Assembly: GCA_016214905.1 (NCBI GenBank) | Contig: JACRMQ010000005.1 | Span: 159,337-223,336, forward strand | Reading direction: 5' to 3' | DNA length: 64,000 bases | Source of the DNA: Ignavibacteriales bacterium | GTDB taxonomy: Bacteria > Bacteroidota > Ignavibacteria > UBA10030 > SZUA-254 | In this document: piece after piece, positions 30,201 through 39,161 of the stretch | Layout of the letters: each line of letters begins with the position of its first letter | Position numbering within the stretch: the first letter of the stretch is position 1 | Position numbers and translations under genes: made by a program | The notes under the pieces: model-generated | What the model was told of the DNA's origin: nothing | Databases searched by the model: none | Seen by the model: only the letters and a program-made list of their open reading frames with translations

Positions 30201-30691
30201 GTTCCACAGATAAACGATTTCTCCTAATACTTCATGCCTGGATCATTGCTGAGAGCATTCATAAAATTGGCGGAAGCGAAATCACCGGGAAATTATATTT
30301 ACAGCGTTCCTTCGCCGAGATTTTTACCGGCCATGATTTTAATCAGGACCAAACCGATGATATGGCACGGATTGTTCTTCAGATGGGACGAAGAAAAAAC
30401 AGAACGTGGAGTGAATATTTCAAGCGGCCGGAAATCGAAATGATAATCGGAACGAATATGTTCGATAACGTCAAATATTTCAACAAAGAAAAATTCGAAG
30501 AACTGCTAAAACTTTCAATCATCTCAGAAGCAATAATCTCTTTAAGAAGTTCAACTGACGCTAAAATAGAACTTGACTCAATTGAAAACACAGATCATAC
30601 TCTTACCGATATATCGAGCAAGTCGAAATATCACTTTTACAATTTTATTTCTATGCTTAAACTTAACGAAGAAACAGGAAACTTAAAATGA
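27224..30691 (+). CDS. Large GH13 (alpha-amylase family) enzyme
   Basis: 1155 residues: an unassigned ~330-residue N-terminal region, a GH13 catalytic barrel (about 330-800), and an unassigned ~300-residue helical C-terminus. The catalytic motifs are readable: region I GDMVPNHMG near 424, region II IIRFDAAMIL with the nucleophile Asp near 543, region III LLLAEAFW with the acid Glu near 609, and region IV FMSNPDEQTA near 667, where the usual His before the Asp is Pro. Overlaps the ATP-grasp gene by 4 bases and glgC by 4 bases. Probably acts on alpha-glucan made by GlgC/GlgA, as a branching, debranching or phosphorolytic-type enzyme; the reaction cannot be fixed. Confidence 0.85.
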   Translation: MMNNQILNLTLSRYPSLQQSKNVYPLFEFHILSSVRIKYDVSDSLFTTSGNAIFPNYNAVRILAQKMNSQRDLKNHPEKTVRAGELNAMGLIDEIYHYILRLYEETKNPKVFGRALKSVEDNFGNKKSTRIIEQFSELFPPTEVYRGQTNISNFLNKVSAGKSNKEITLEEIILLYFSNFNPAFGKFKELFDDKDLSERTIYSAAIESLDKFFQTEKRFGPENLFIFDLLRAPILASPNSLAGQLEYMKRQWGLLLGEKFINRILGSGDLLKEDDKIIFHGAVPQSEVPVYKKEDFNGVDLLNLERFSKDLDWMPNVVLLAKNVHVWLDQLSKKYNRAIKYLNEIPDEELDQLASWNITALWLIGIWERSPASQKIKQWMGNPEAAASAYSLYDYVIAHDLGGEGAFQNLKSRAWQRGIRMSGDMVPNHMGIFSKWIIEHPEYFIQSEYPPFPNYNFSGGNLSDNPDIEIRIEDGYWRRNDAAVVFQRIDRRNQTVRYIYHGNDGTHMPWNDTAQLNFMKAEVREAVIQTIFHVARKFPIIRFDAAMILAKQHFQRLWFPPPGKGGDIPSRADHSMSSEEFNRMFPQEFWREVVDRINAELPNTLLLAEAFWLLEGYFVRTLGMHRVYNSAFMNMLKMEENSKYRELIRNTMHYNPEILKRYVNFMSNPDEQTAIAQFGKEDKYFGTMAMMVTLPGLPMIGHGQIEGLTEKYGMEYRKAYYDEEPNVELIKRHEREVFPLLAKRYLFSQVSDFELYDFTDTHGKVNNDLIAYTNKSGNERAIFCFHNKYAETAGRIRMSVGRNTGTTDNPFITYRTIGDALACRNDANVFYIFQDQSTNHKFLRSGKDLHEKGLYVELKAFGYHVFIDFEEIYDDSGIYERLASHLHGSGVLNMEAEVEKVRLFPVLIKLYNLFENNIFNKFSRYLNEEEESVTDPILVSLEKRIVSLAEQISSIIHESFQKEKFLDEYKKNIQAARQFCLKLNQSGNALSLSSTDKRFLLILHAWIIAESIHKIGGSEITGKLYLQRSFAEIFTGHDFNQDQTDDMARIVLQMGRRKNRTWSEYFKRPEIEMIIGTNMFDNVKYFNKEKFEELLKLSIISEAIISLRSSTDAKIELDSIENTDHTLTDISSKSKYHFYNFISMLKLNEETGNLK

Positions 30692-31977
30692 AAGATACGG
30701 TAGCAATAATTTTGGGCGGAGGACGCGGAGAACGACTTTACCCTTTAACTAAACTACGCGCGAAGCCGGCTCTTCCGCTGGCAGGCAAGTACCGACTTAT
30801 AGATATACCTGTCAGCAATTGCATCAATTCAAATATTCATAAAATATTTGTGCTGACACAATTTAATTCCGCATCTTTAAACCGGCATGTTTCTACCACA
30901 TACGGATTTTCTCCTTTCATGAAAGGTTTCGTGGAAGTGCTGGCAGCTCAACAGACAACCGTTAGTCCGGATTGGTTTCAGGGAACTGCCGATGCCGTGC
31001 GAAAAATACTTTGGGTAATCGAACCGCAGAAAGCCAACGACCTTCTGATTCTCGCGGGCGATCATCTTTATAAAATGGATTACAGATTGTTCGTGAAAGC
31101 ACACCGCGAATCAAACGCCGATGTCAGTATTGCAGTAATTCCTGTTTCGGAAGCTGACGCTTCAGGATTCGGATTGATGAAGATTGATGTGAACGGCAGA
31201 GTGGTTGAATTCAAAGAAAAACCTAAGGGAGATGAGCTAAAGAATATGCAGGTAGATGTTACCTCGCTCGGCTTTGTGGATGCATCAACATGGGGAACTT
31301 CATACCTCGCGTCGATGGGGATTTACCTTTTTAAAAATGATGTTATCACGAAATTACTGGAACGTTACCCACAGCATACCGATTTCGGAAAACATCTCAT
31401 ACCGGAAGCGATCAACGACTTTAAAGTCCAATCGTATATTTTCCGCGGATACTGGGAAGACATCGGAACAATCGAATCGTTTTACAGAGCGAATCTCGCG
31501 CTTGTGAAGCAGCCTAATCCCGATTTCAGTTTCTTCGATGAACAGTTTCCCATTTACACGCGCCCGCGTTTTCTTCCACCAAGCAAGATACTGAACAGCA
31601 AAGTTGAGCAATCTATGATTTCAGACGGGTGTATAATTCTTTGCGCCAAGATTGTCAATTCGGTCATCGGCGTCAGAACACGGGTCGAAGAAAAATCTCA
31701 CCTCGAAAATGTTTTAATGATGGGCGCAGATTATCATCAATCTGCTGCCGAAAGAGATAACGATATAAAAAATAATTTGCCTCCTATCGGCATCGGCGAA
31801 AACAGTTTGATCTGCAATTCTATCATAGATAAAAACGCGCGCATCGGTAAGAATGTTAAGATCATTAACAAAAACAAAATCCAGCATCTTGATTCAGAAA
31901 GTAACGGATATTGCATTCGCAACGGGATAACTATCATCGTCAAAAACGCCATAATACCCGATAACACAATAATCTGA
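30688..31977 (+). CDS. glgC: Glucose-1-phosphate adenylyltransferase
   Basis: 429 residues, normal for GlgC. N-terminal nucleotidyltransferase loop LGGGRGERLYPLTKLRAKPALPLAGKYRLIDIPVSN type (start near residue 9), the substrate region GTADAVRK, AGDHLYKMDY with the metal-binding Asp, and VEFKEKP. The C-terminal quarter has hexapeptide left-handed beta-helix turns (IDKNARIGKNVKI). Makes ADP-glucose for glycogen synthesis, with Glc-1-P likely from the phosphomutase at 20214. It shares an ATGA-type overlap with the GH13 gene. Confidence 0.96.
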   Translation: MKDTVAIILGGGRGERLYPLTKLRAKPALPLAGKYRLIDIPVSNCINSNIHKIFVLTQFNSASLNRHVSTTYGFSPFMKGFVEVLAAQQTTVSPDWFQGTADAVRKILWVIEPQKANDLLILAGDHLYKMDYRLFVKAHRESNADVSIAVIPVSEADASGFGLMKIDVNGRVVEFKEKPKGDELKNMQVDVTSLGFVDASTWGTSYLASMGIYLFKNDVITKLLERYPQHTDFGKHLIPEAINDFKVQSYIFRGYWEDIGTIESFYRANLALVKQPNPDFSFFDEQFPIYTRPRFLPPSKILNSKVEQSMISDGCIILCAKIVNSVIGVRTRVEEKSHLENVLMMGADYHQSAAERDNDIKNNLPPIGIGENSLICNSIIDKNARIGKNVKIINKNKIQHLDSESNGYCIRNGITIIVKNAIIPDNTII

Positions 31978-31992
31978 GAGTTGAACTTTCGT

Positions 31993-33549
31993 ATGCCCGA
32001 ATTCCCAAAAACAATAATCATGCTCGCATCCGAAAACGACTCGCTCGTAAACGGCAAAGTCGGTGGACTTGCCGATGTTATTCGTGATTTGCCGAACGCA
32101 CTCGCGAATTTCGGATACCAGGTAATCGTAATTACACCTGCGTACGGTTTTTTGCATAAAGATAATCCGGTAAAATTTTTATCCGCTGTTAATTTTCCAT
32201 TCGGCGGTAAAATTATTACGGGAGATATTTGGGAGGTGTCTGCAAAACAACCGAAACAAAACGTAATACATTTGGTCTTCGAGCATCCTGAAATTCGCGG
32301 CAATAAAATTTACAGCGTTGATCCACCCGATAAGCCATATGCCCAAGACGCAACCAAGTATGCCATGTTTTGTTCTGCCGTGGGACAATTCATTAAATCA
32401 TTTCCTCCATCAACTATTATCCATTTGCACGATTGGCACATGGGATTTTTTAATCTCTTGAAGGAAATACATCCCGGCTTCAAACACCTCAAACAACACA
32501 AAGTTGTTTTTACAATTCATAATTTAGGATATCAGGGAAATCGACCGATACAGGGAAAATGTGCGAGCGTTGAGCAATGGTTTCCTGAACTTTTTCAAGA
32601 TTCAGCATGGATTGATGAATGGAAAGATCCGCGATATACTGAACCGCAGTTCACCCCTCTTGCCGCCGGAATCAGATACTCGGATAAAGTTAATACTGTA
32701 TCTCCTTCTTATGCGAAAGAAATACTTCAACCGAGTAATCATGAAATCGCATTTTACGGGGGTGAAGGATTAGAACAATTTCTTCTTGAGAAAAATGAAG
32801 AAAACAGTTTATTCGGCATCCTGAACGGAATAGAATATCCGCCCCACAATAATAACCAACCGATTTCATTTTCAGAATTGTGCAACCTTTGTATCAATGA
32901 AATAGTAAGCGATTCCCAATCCGATGCATTTTCAAATAAAGTAATTGAGCGGCTGGAAAAAATAAAAACAGTTCAACCATCAATTATCCTAACGAGTGTA
33001 ACGAGAGTTACCGAGCAGAAAGTCCGGCTTCTGCTTGAATCGGGCAGCGATAAAATAACCGCGCTCGATGCAATATTAAAACATTTGGAAAAAGTGAACG
33101 GTTTTTATTTTCTTCTTGGGAACGGACCGAAAGAAATGGAAGAAAAATTCGAAAAAGCATTCATCAAACACGAGCGGTTGATATTGACAAAACTTTATTC
33201 AAACAAAATCGGCCCGGCGCTTTACTCTACCGGCACAATATTTATGATGCCAAGCATTTTTGAACCGTGCGGAATAAGTCAGATGATCGCAATGCAAAAC
33301 GGTCAACCATGTATCGTTCACGCAACCGGCGGATTGAAAGATACAGTGATCGATGGAGTGAATGGATTTCAATTTTCCGGTAACACAATACAAGTGAAGG
33401 TAGATAATTTTGTTTCTGTAACTAAAAAAGTAATAGACCTTTATCTCAGTGAGAAATCACAATGGGAAAAGATAAAATCAGCAGCTGCGGCCGCACGATT
33501 CGACTGGAACGAAAGTGCGAAAAAATATATAGAACATTTGTATAATTAG
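31993..33549 (+). CDS. glgA: Glycogen synthase, ADP-glucose dependent (divergent)
   Basis: GT5 family. N-terminal KVGGLADVIRDLPNAL is the ADP-glucose-binding loop (usually KTGGLGDV), followed by HLHDWHMG and the GILNGIEYPP linker. The C-terminal Rossmann domain has TSVTRVTEQK and FEPCGISQMIAMQNG with the catalytic Glu and the phosphate-binding end ATGGLKDTV. The stretch between the NGIE motif and the RVTEQK motif does not show the usual N-K-x2-L-Q-x2-GL segment and looks family-divergent. I prefer the ATG at 31993; a TTG at 31981 is in frame and neither has a good ribosome-binding site. Last gene of the glycogen operon. Confidence 0.9.
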   Translation: MPEFPKTIIMLASENDSLVNGKVGGLADVIRDLPNALANFGYQVIVITPAYGFLHKDNPVKFLSAVNFPFGGKIITGDIWEVSAKQPKQNVIHLVFEHPEIRGNKIYSVDPPDKPYAQDATKYAMFCSAVGQFIKSFPPSTIIHLHDWHMGFFNLLKEIHPGFKHLKQHKVVFTIHNLGYQGNRPIQGKCASVEQWFPELFQDSAWIDEWKDPRYTEPQFTPLAAGIRYSDKVNTVSPSYAKEILQPSNHEIAFYGGEGLEQFLLEKNEENSLFGILNGIEYPPHNNNQPISFSELCNLCINEIVSDSQSDAFSNKVIERLEKIKTVQPSIILTSVTRVTEQKVRLLLESGSDKITALDAILKHLEKVNGFYFLLGNGPKEMEEKFEKAFIKHERLILTKLYSNKIGPALYSTGTIFMMPSIFEPCGISQMIAMQNGQPCIVHATGGLKDTVIDGVNGFQFSGNTIQVKVDNFVSVTKKVIDLYLSEKSQWEKIKSAAAAARFDWNESAKKYIEHLYN

Positions 33550-33624
33550 TTTGATTGATTTCTACATAAGAAGAGATTGAAAAATATTTCCATTTCCGAT
33601 ATAAACCCCTCCTCCCTCATCGGC

Positions 33625-33642
33625 GTCATCTTAGTAGATGAC
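33625..33642. promoter_or_regulatory. Perfect inverted repeat upstream of ECF sigma gene
   Basis: GTCATCT (33625-33631) and AGATGAC (33636-33642) with a 4-base spacer, 36 bases before the sigma-factor ATG. The arrangement could be an operator, a small 5'UTR hairpin, or part of an autoregulated promoter. No direct evidence separates these. Confidence 0.35.
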
Positions 33643-33677
33643 CTATGTTCATACAGTATCAAATATCGGAGATAAAC

Positions 33678-34220
33678 ATGGAACAGGAGAAGCAGTTACT
33701 CACAGAAGGCGCAGACCTGATCCGTCTTGCGAAAACCGGTGATAACGCGGCGTTTCTTCAGTTGTGCAGGGAGAACTCGGGCAGAGTTTACGCCGTTTGC
33801 CTGCGGATGCTTGCCAACACCGAACTTGCCAAAGAATTAACACAGGATACAATCGTTCGCGCGTGGCAAATGCTTCACACATTCCGCGGCGAAAGTCCGT
33901 TTGGCGCGTGGCTTCACCGAATCGCCGTAAATGCCGTGCTCGATCATATCCGTTCGGAGAAACGTCGCTCGGCACGCGTACAGTTCACCGATAATCTTGA
34001 ATTTTTCCAAAACGAGGAAACTATCTCGCAAGATGTAATGATAGATTTGGAAGATGCAGTCGCTTCATTACCGCTTCAAGCCAGAACCGTGATTGTTCTT
34101 CACGATATAGAAGGATACTCGCATGATGAAATAGGTACAATGCTCGGAATTGCTTCCGGCACATCTAAAGCAACATTGCACAGAGCACGTACACTTTTGA
34201 AAGCGAGGTTAGGACGATGA
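33678..34220 (+). CDS. ECF sigma factor
   Basis: 180 residues from the ATG at 33678, chosen because CGGAGAT lies 4-5 bases upstream; an ATG 11 codons earlier lacks one. Region 2 is readable as ELAKELTQDTIVRAWQML and FGAWLHRIAVNAVLDHIR; region 4 helix-turn-helix as LPLQARTVIVLHDIEGYSHDEIGTMLGI with SKATLHRARTLLKARL. Overlaps the next gene by ATGA, so sigma and its predicted anti-sigma are co-translated. It probably controls an envelope or surface response sensed by that partner, including its own promoter. Confidence 0.93.
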   Translation: MEQEKQLLTEGADLIRLAKTGDNAAFLQLCRENSGRVYAVCLRMLANTELAKELTQDTIVRAWQMLHTFRGESPFGAWLHRIAVNAVLDHIRSEKRRSARVQFTDNLEFFQNEETISQDVMIDLEDAVASLPLQARTVIVLHDIEGYSHDEIGTMLGIASGTSKATLHRARTLLKARLGR

Positions 34221-36895
34221 ACCAGAAACATGTTTTGGATTTAATCCACGATTATATTGATGGATTATTGAACGAAGATCAAATAAAATCTTTTAAAGAG
34301 CATATCGGACAGTGCGATTCATGCAGAAAAGAATTTGATTCAATACGAACGCTCGTTGAAAAATTAAAATCACTGCCTAAAAGCGTTCGCCCACCGGCAG
34401 ATATTTTTACAGGAATCGAATCGAAGTTAGAACAAACAGAATTGGGATCTCTTGAAATCGATCACCGTCGGAACGGGAAGGTTGAGAAAAAGATATTAAG
34501 ATTTTTTGATTACTTCAATCCGAATAAAGTTCAAGCTGCCTGGTATTTTCGTGCGGCGGCGATGGTGACTGTTCTGGTTGGAGCTTTCGCGGTTTGGTTT
34601 ACATTGAAAGCTCCCCTTTCACAATTGGATATCTCCGAGATAATCACACAACCAACCACAAAAGTGGAATCGACAGAAAAGCAATTTGATGCTCTCGATA
34701 AATCTAAAAGAACTGAGTCGCCATCCATAATTAAAAAAGAGGCGCCATCTAAATTCAGAGAAAATAGAATAAGCGAACCGGAACGACCAAATCTCACCGC
34801 TGATAATTCGCATACACAAACAAAACGTACTGATATTCAAAAACCTCTAGTGGCTGAAAATCTGATGGCGATGGCTAAGCCGGATTCCATCGTTGCAAAA
34901 ATCGATTCAACACAAAAATCGATGTACCAGATTACTCAGCTTGAAAAAGGTTCTAATAAAATAGTAGGAAGAGCTACTGATGCCATTTCAGGTGATCCGA
35001 TTGTAGGAGCAAATATTGTTGTCGTTGGAACAAGACATGGCGCAATAACTGATTTCGATGGAATATTTACAATCATCGGCATACCCCCCGGAACATATAC
35101 ACTACGAGCTGCACAAGTAGGATACACCGCGCTTGAAATGAAAGACGTTAGGATTGACAATAAAGAATCAACCCCGTTAGATTTCAAAATGACAGCAAGT
35201 GCAGTCCAGATTTCCGGTGTAACCATAACCGCAGATCAAGCCCTTGTAAATTCTTTATCAACCTCATCTACTCAAACAACATCAGAGAAATCGATTCCAA
35301 GTATTCCGAATGTTAAAAGTGTTGAAGATGTATCAAAGTTGCAGGCAGCTGGAACGAAACAGGGAAATAATCTTTTCCTTCGAGGTGGCAGGAGTAATGA
35401 AGTCCAATATTTTGTTAACGGCGTACCAGTCAGCCAACCAGATCGATTACAATCGGCACAACGCCCATTTAATACTGAAGGATATGATAAAATAAACGAG
35501 AATGAATTTCTCGATGTCCGTCAGAATCCGCTCTCAACTTTTTCCATAGATGTTGATAATGCATCTTACAGCAATGTTCGCCAGTTTATCCAAAACGGTC
35601 AACTGCCGCCCAAAGATGCCGTGCGAATAGAAGAACTTATAAATTATTTCACATACGACTATCCACAACCGAGAGACAGACATCCGTTTTCAATCACAAC
35701 AGAGATGTCAACCTGTCCATGGAACGATGAACACAAACTTTTATTGATCGGTTTGCAGGGTAAGAAAATCGCGACGGAAAACTTGCCGCCCAGCAACCTC
35801 GTTTTCCTGCTCGATGTCTCCGGCTCTATGAATGAACCGAACAAACTTCCACTTGTTAAAGCCGCATTCAGATTGCTCGTTGATCAGCTTCGCGAAGAAG
35901 ATAAAGTGTCAATCGTTGTCTATGCCGGAAGAGCGGGACTTGTTCTACCTTCAACTTACGGCGATGATAAAGAAGAGATTTTGCACGCTATCGATCAATT
36001 GCAGGCAGGCGGTTCAACTGCTGGCGGCGAGGGAATTCTTCTCGCGTATCGGATTGCTCAGGAAAATTTCAAGAAGAACGGTAACAACCGGGTCATACTC
36101 GCGACTGATGGAGACTTCAACGTGGGAGTATCGAGCGATTCAGAGCTTGAACGTCTCATAGAAGAAAAACGTAATTCAGGAATTTATCTTTCCGTGCTTG
36201 GCTTCGGCACCGGAAATTATAAAGATTCTAAGATGGAAAAACTCGCCGATAAAGGAAATGGGAATTATTCTTATATAGACAACCTTCAAGAAGCCCGTAA
36301 AGTTTTCGTCGGACAAATGGCAGGAACGTTATTCACAATCGCGAAAGATGTAAAACTCCAGATCGAATTCAATCCTGCGAAAGTAAAAGCATACCGATTA
36401 ATCGGATACGAGAACAGAATGCTGGCGAAAGAAGATTTCAACAACGACAAAAAAGATGCGGGTGATATTGGCGCAGGACATTCCGTAACGGCTTTATATG
36501 AAATAATTCCAAGCGGCGGTGAAACCGATCTGCCCGAAGTGGACGATCTGAAATATCAAGTTTCACGCGTCAATCGAAATGCGAAAACCTCAAACGAGAT
36601 ACTCACGGTAAAGTTTCGATACAAGCCACCGAAAGAATCTGAAAGCAGGTTGATAGTTCATCCACTTGAGGATGAAACCACGGAATTAGATGAGACATCT
36701 AACAACTTCCGTTGGGCCGCTTCTGTGGTGGAATTTGGAATACTGCTTCGTGATTCACAATTTAAAGGGAACGCTTCTTTTCGCAATGTAATCGAGATCG
36801 CACACGATGCAAAAGGTAAAGACCGCGAAGGATATCGTGCTGAGTTTATCCGGCTTGTCGAGTTATGCAAAGACTTAGTGAGATCAGAGCGGTAG
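34217..36895 (+). CDS. Anti-sigma zinc finger fused to CarboxypepD_reg, plug-like and vWA domains
   Basis: 892 residues in a rare single chain. (1) 1-75: cytoplasmic zf-HC2/ZAS anti-sigma domain with HIGQCDSCRKEF. (2) One membrane helix at about 110-128. (3) A Lys/Ser/Thr-rich linker. (4) About 250-330: CarboxypepD_reg-like beta-sandwich (IVGRATDAISGDPIVGANIV). (5) About 340-420: TonB plug-like segment (NLFLRGGRSNEVQYFVNGVPV). (6) About 420-890: YfbK-like von Willebrand A protein with the MIDAS motif LLDVSGSMNEPNK near 532 and a C-terminal DUF3520-like part. Coupled to the ECF sigma gene by ATGA. Reading: an inner-membrane receptor whose periplasmic part controls sigma release. Whether proteolysis releases sigma is inference. 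Confidence 0.85.
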   Translation: MNQKHVLDLIHDYIDGLLNEDQIKSFKEHIGQCDSCRKEFDSIRTLVEKLKSLPKSVRPPADIFTGIESKLEQTELGSLEIDHRRNGKVEKKILRFFDYFNPNKVQAAWYFRAAAMVTVLVGAFAVWFTLKAPLSQLDISEIITQPTTKVESTEKQFDALDKSKRTESPSIIKKEAPSKFRENRISEPERPNLTADNSHTQTKRTDIQKPLVAENLMAMAKPDSIVAKIDSTQKSMYQITQLEKGSNKIVGRATDAISGDPIVGANIVVVGTRHGAITDFDGIFTIIGIPPGTYTLRAAQVGYTALEMKDVRIDNKESTPLDFKMTASAVQISGVTITADQALVNSLSTSSTQTTSEKSIPSIPNVKSVEDVSKLQAAGTKQGNNLFLRGGRSNEVQYFVNGVPVSQPDRLQSAQRPFNTEGYDKINENEFLDVRQNPLSTFSIDVDNASYSNVRQFIQNGQLPPKDAVRIEELINYFTYDYPQPRDRHPFSITTEMSTCPWNDEHKLLLIGLQGKKIATENLPPSNLVFLLDVSGSMNEPNKLPLVKAAFRLLVDQLREEDKVSIVVYAGRAGLVLPSTYGDDKEEILHAIDQLQAGGSTAGGEGILLAYRIAQENFKKNGNNRVILATDGDFNVGVSSDSELERLIEEKRNSGIYLSVLGFGTGNYKDSKMEKLADKGNGNYSYIDNLQEARKVFVGQMAGTLFTIAKDVKLQIEFNPAKVKAYRLIGYENRMLAKEDFNNDKKDAGDIGAGHSVTALYEIIPSGGETDLPEVDDLKYQVSRVNRNAKTSNEILTVKFRYKPPKESESRLIVHPLEDETTELDETSNNFRWAASVVEFGILLRDSQFKGNASFRNVIEIAHDAKGKDREGYRAEFIRLVELCKDLVRSER

Positions 36896-37179
36896 GTGTA
36901 TAAAAAAATCGAGCCCGGCGCTTTCACGCACCGGGCTATCCCCAGAACTATACAGTAAGCTGCGGAGGTATCGGCTTACATCCCTAATAAAACATAATAA
37001 ATAGTTCATGCTGTGTTATTCCTCACTTTCATTAATCTCAATGTAATTTTTTAAATTGGACTTCCGCGAGATTTTTTCTATCTTTATCCTTTATAATATT
37101 CAACCCCATGATGTACAAATAGCAGTAATTTCCTTTACATTTATTCGGTTTTTAGTAATTCTTTGATTTAAGGAACAAT
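36896..37179. other. Intergenic with two hairpins after the vWA gene
   Basis: AGCCCGG (36914-36920) pairs with CCGGGCT (36933-36939), the likely terminator of the sigma/vWA operon though without a clear T-run. A second stem GTAAGC (36956-36961)/GCTTAC (36975-36980) follows. The rest is AT-rich; the promoter of the next gene should lie near 37100-37160, and AAGGA lies just before its ATG. A small RNA cannot be excluded. Confidence 0.5.
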
Positions 37180-39138
37180 ATGGCAGGATCTTTTTTTAAA
37201 TTCAGTCTAATCCTAAGTTGCTTATTGGCAATCCTTTATATTGTCGGCACTTTTTTCCCAAATGGTTTCGTTTGGGGATTTAATACTTTATCACTCCTAC
37301 CAAACAGTTACACCATCGGTTATATTATTCTTTCAATCGGATTGATAAGCTTATTAATAAAGAAACCCCCGACAAAATTGATTGAGCAATTCGGTTTGCA
37401 GATGGAATCGAAACCGTATCATTTTCTTGTTACTTCTATAATTGTCTATTTGTTTTTTGCATGGCTATTTCGAGTTGCCACACCTTTGTTTGGCGACGGA
37501 ATATACATCGTCAAGAATTTTTCCGAAACACTGAACGGTGGCGCCACACTCGATCTTCGGAATGAACCTTTATCGACCGCATATTTCTTCGGGATTGTTA
37601 AACTCCTCAAAGTTACAACATACGAGCAATTGCTGAACGCTTTTCTCGTAGCTTCTATGATATTAGGAATAGGATTCATCACGGCTGTATTTTTTATCGT
37701 GCGGAATTTATTCGATCAGCCGGTTCAAAAATTTCTTTCGTTCATGTTCATGCTGTCTTTTCCATACATGCTATTGTTCTTCGGGTACGTGGAAACATAC
37801 GGAATCGCTATTTTAGCGGCTACTCTTTATCTGCTATCCATCATACTCTATATTCGAGGGAAACTTTCTTTAACGGGTGTTGTAATTTTATTCTTCGTGA
37901 TGGCGTTAAGTCACTACCTCAGTTTACTTTTCCTGCCGACGCTCATCTTCATAGGATTTTTAGAATACAAAAACAATGGTTTAAAAAGCGCCTTGAAGGG
38001 AACGGCAGTATTAGTGTCGTTAATCCTGCTTTTACTCCTGATGATAAATTTTGATCTGCAAAACTTTTATGCCTGGACTCCGCACAGCCATTTCCTTCCT
38101 TTTGTTGCCGGGGAAGATGAACTTTCGCTCTACACCGAACCATACACTTTGTTCGATGCAGTCCATGGATCAGAACTGTTAAATTATTTCTTACTTCTTG
38201 GCGGAACATCAATCGCGATAATAATATTCATATTCCTTACAAACCGCCAATTGCTTTGGCATTCATATTTTGGAAAATTCTTTCTCATCGCCGCCCTCCC
38301 CCTTTTTGTGCTGACTATTATTTTAAAATTCGACTTAGGTCTGGCTAAAGACTGGGATGTTATGGCACCTTATTTTCCGGTTGTGGCGTTATGGGCGGCT
38401 TGGCTGATTGCAGAATTAAAACCTGTTAGATTAACCGCATCGTTCGGAACTATAACGATAATAACCTTACTGAGCACAGTCTCATTCATCGCGGTTCATG
38501 CCCGGACAGATTCAAATCTCCGGCGTTATCAAACACTGTTTGAACCGAAAACGGTTTCAAATTATGGTTACTACAGTTCAACATTATCACTGGTACTTTA
38601 CTATCATCAGATAAAAAATACACAGGGACCTATCGACGCCTGGAACCGGTACACCGAATTATATCCATTCGATCCGCAGGGGCATCAAAACCTGATTACA
38701 AATTTGAAGTCGCTGGGTCCTCCGGGAATTCCCTACAACCTAAACGCGTACGAGAGATGGCTCGGCGCAATTCCAACCGACACAGCCGCCTATATAGAAT
38801 ATGTAACTTATTGCATTGATGCCGGAAATTATTTATTTGAAAAAGGTGAATTAAAAGGCGCGGAAGCAATATACAGAAGAACAATTACTCTCGCTCCGAC
38901 TTATGAAAGAGCATATAACAACTTAGGCAGTGTCCTCGCTCAAAATAAACAATCCGATTCTGCTTTAGTGTATTTTCAAAAAGCAATCGATTTAACTCCA
39001 TCATATTCGGATCCATATTATAATATCGGTAGTATCGAAGAAGATCGGGGAAACAAACGCAAGGCGAAAGAATATTTTCAAAAAGCGGCATCGCTTAATA
39101 ATAAATCTGCAATTGAAAAAATAAAGAAACTCAAGTAA
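37180..39138 (+). CDS. Multi-pass membrane protein with C-terminal TPRs, GT-C-like
   Basis: 652 residues: about 11-12 membrane helices (roughly 7-450) then TPR units (about 540-650; AYNNLGSVLAQNKQSDSALVYFQKAI, quoted in parts, and YYNIGSIEEDRGNKRKA). A first-loop motif ATPLFGDGIYIVKNF resembles the acidic loop motif of GT-C glycosyltransferases. Same overall plan as the protein at 12824-14725 but with little obvious sequence identity. Probable role in envelope glycan or lipid glycosylation; unproven. An AAGGA site precedes the ATG. Confidence 0.6.
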   Translation: MAGSFFKFSLILSCLLAILYIVGTFFPNGFVWGFNTLSLLPNSYTIGYIILSIGLISLLIKKPPTKLIEQFGLQMESKPYHFLVTSIIVYLFFAWLFRVATPLFGDGIYIVKNFSETLNGGATLDLRNEPLSTAYFFGIVKLLKVTTYEQLLNAFLVASMILGIGFITAVFFIVRNLFDQPVQKFLSFMFMLSFPYMLLFFGYVETYGIAILAATLYLLSIILYIRGKLSLTGVVILFFVMALSHYLSLLFLPTLIFIGFLEYKNNGLKSALKGTAVLVSLILLLLLMINFDLQNFYAWTPHSHFLPFVAGEDELSLYTEPYTLFDAVHGSELLNYFLLLGGTSIAIIIFIFLTNRQLLWHSYFGKFFLIAALPLFVLTIILKFDLGLAKDWDVMAPYFPVVALWAAWLIAELKPVRLTASFGTITIITLLSTVSFIAVHARTDSNLRRYQTLFEPKTVSNYGYYSSTLSLVLYYHQIKNTQGPIDAWNRYTELYPFDPQGHQNLITNLKSLGPPGIPYNLNAYERWLGAIPTDTAAYIEYVTYCIDAGNYLFEKGELKGAEAIYRRTITLAPTYERAYNNLGSVLAQNKQSDSALVYFQKAIDLTPSYSDPYYNIGSIEEDRGNKRKAKEYFQKAASLNNKSAIEKIKKLK

Positions 39139-39161
39139 AAGTGATCATAAAGAAATAACTT

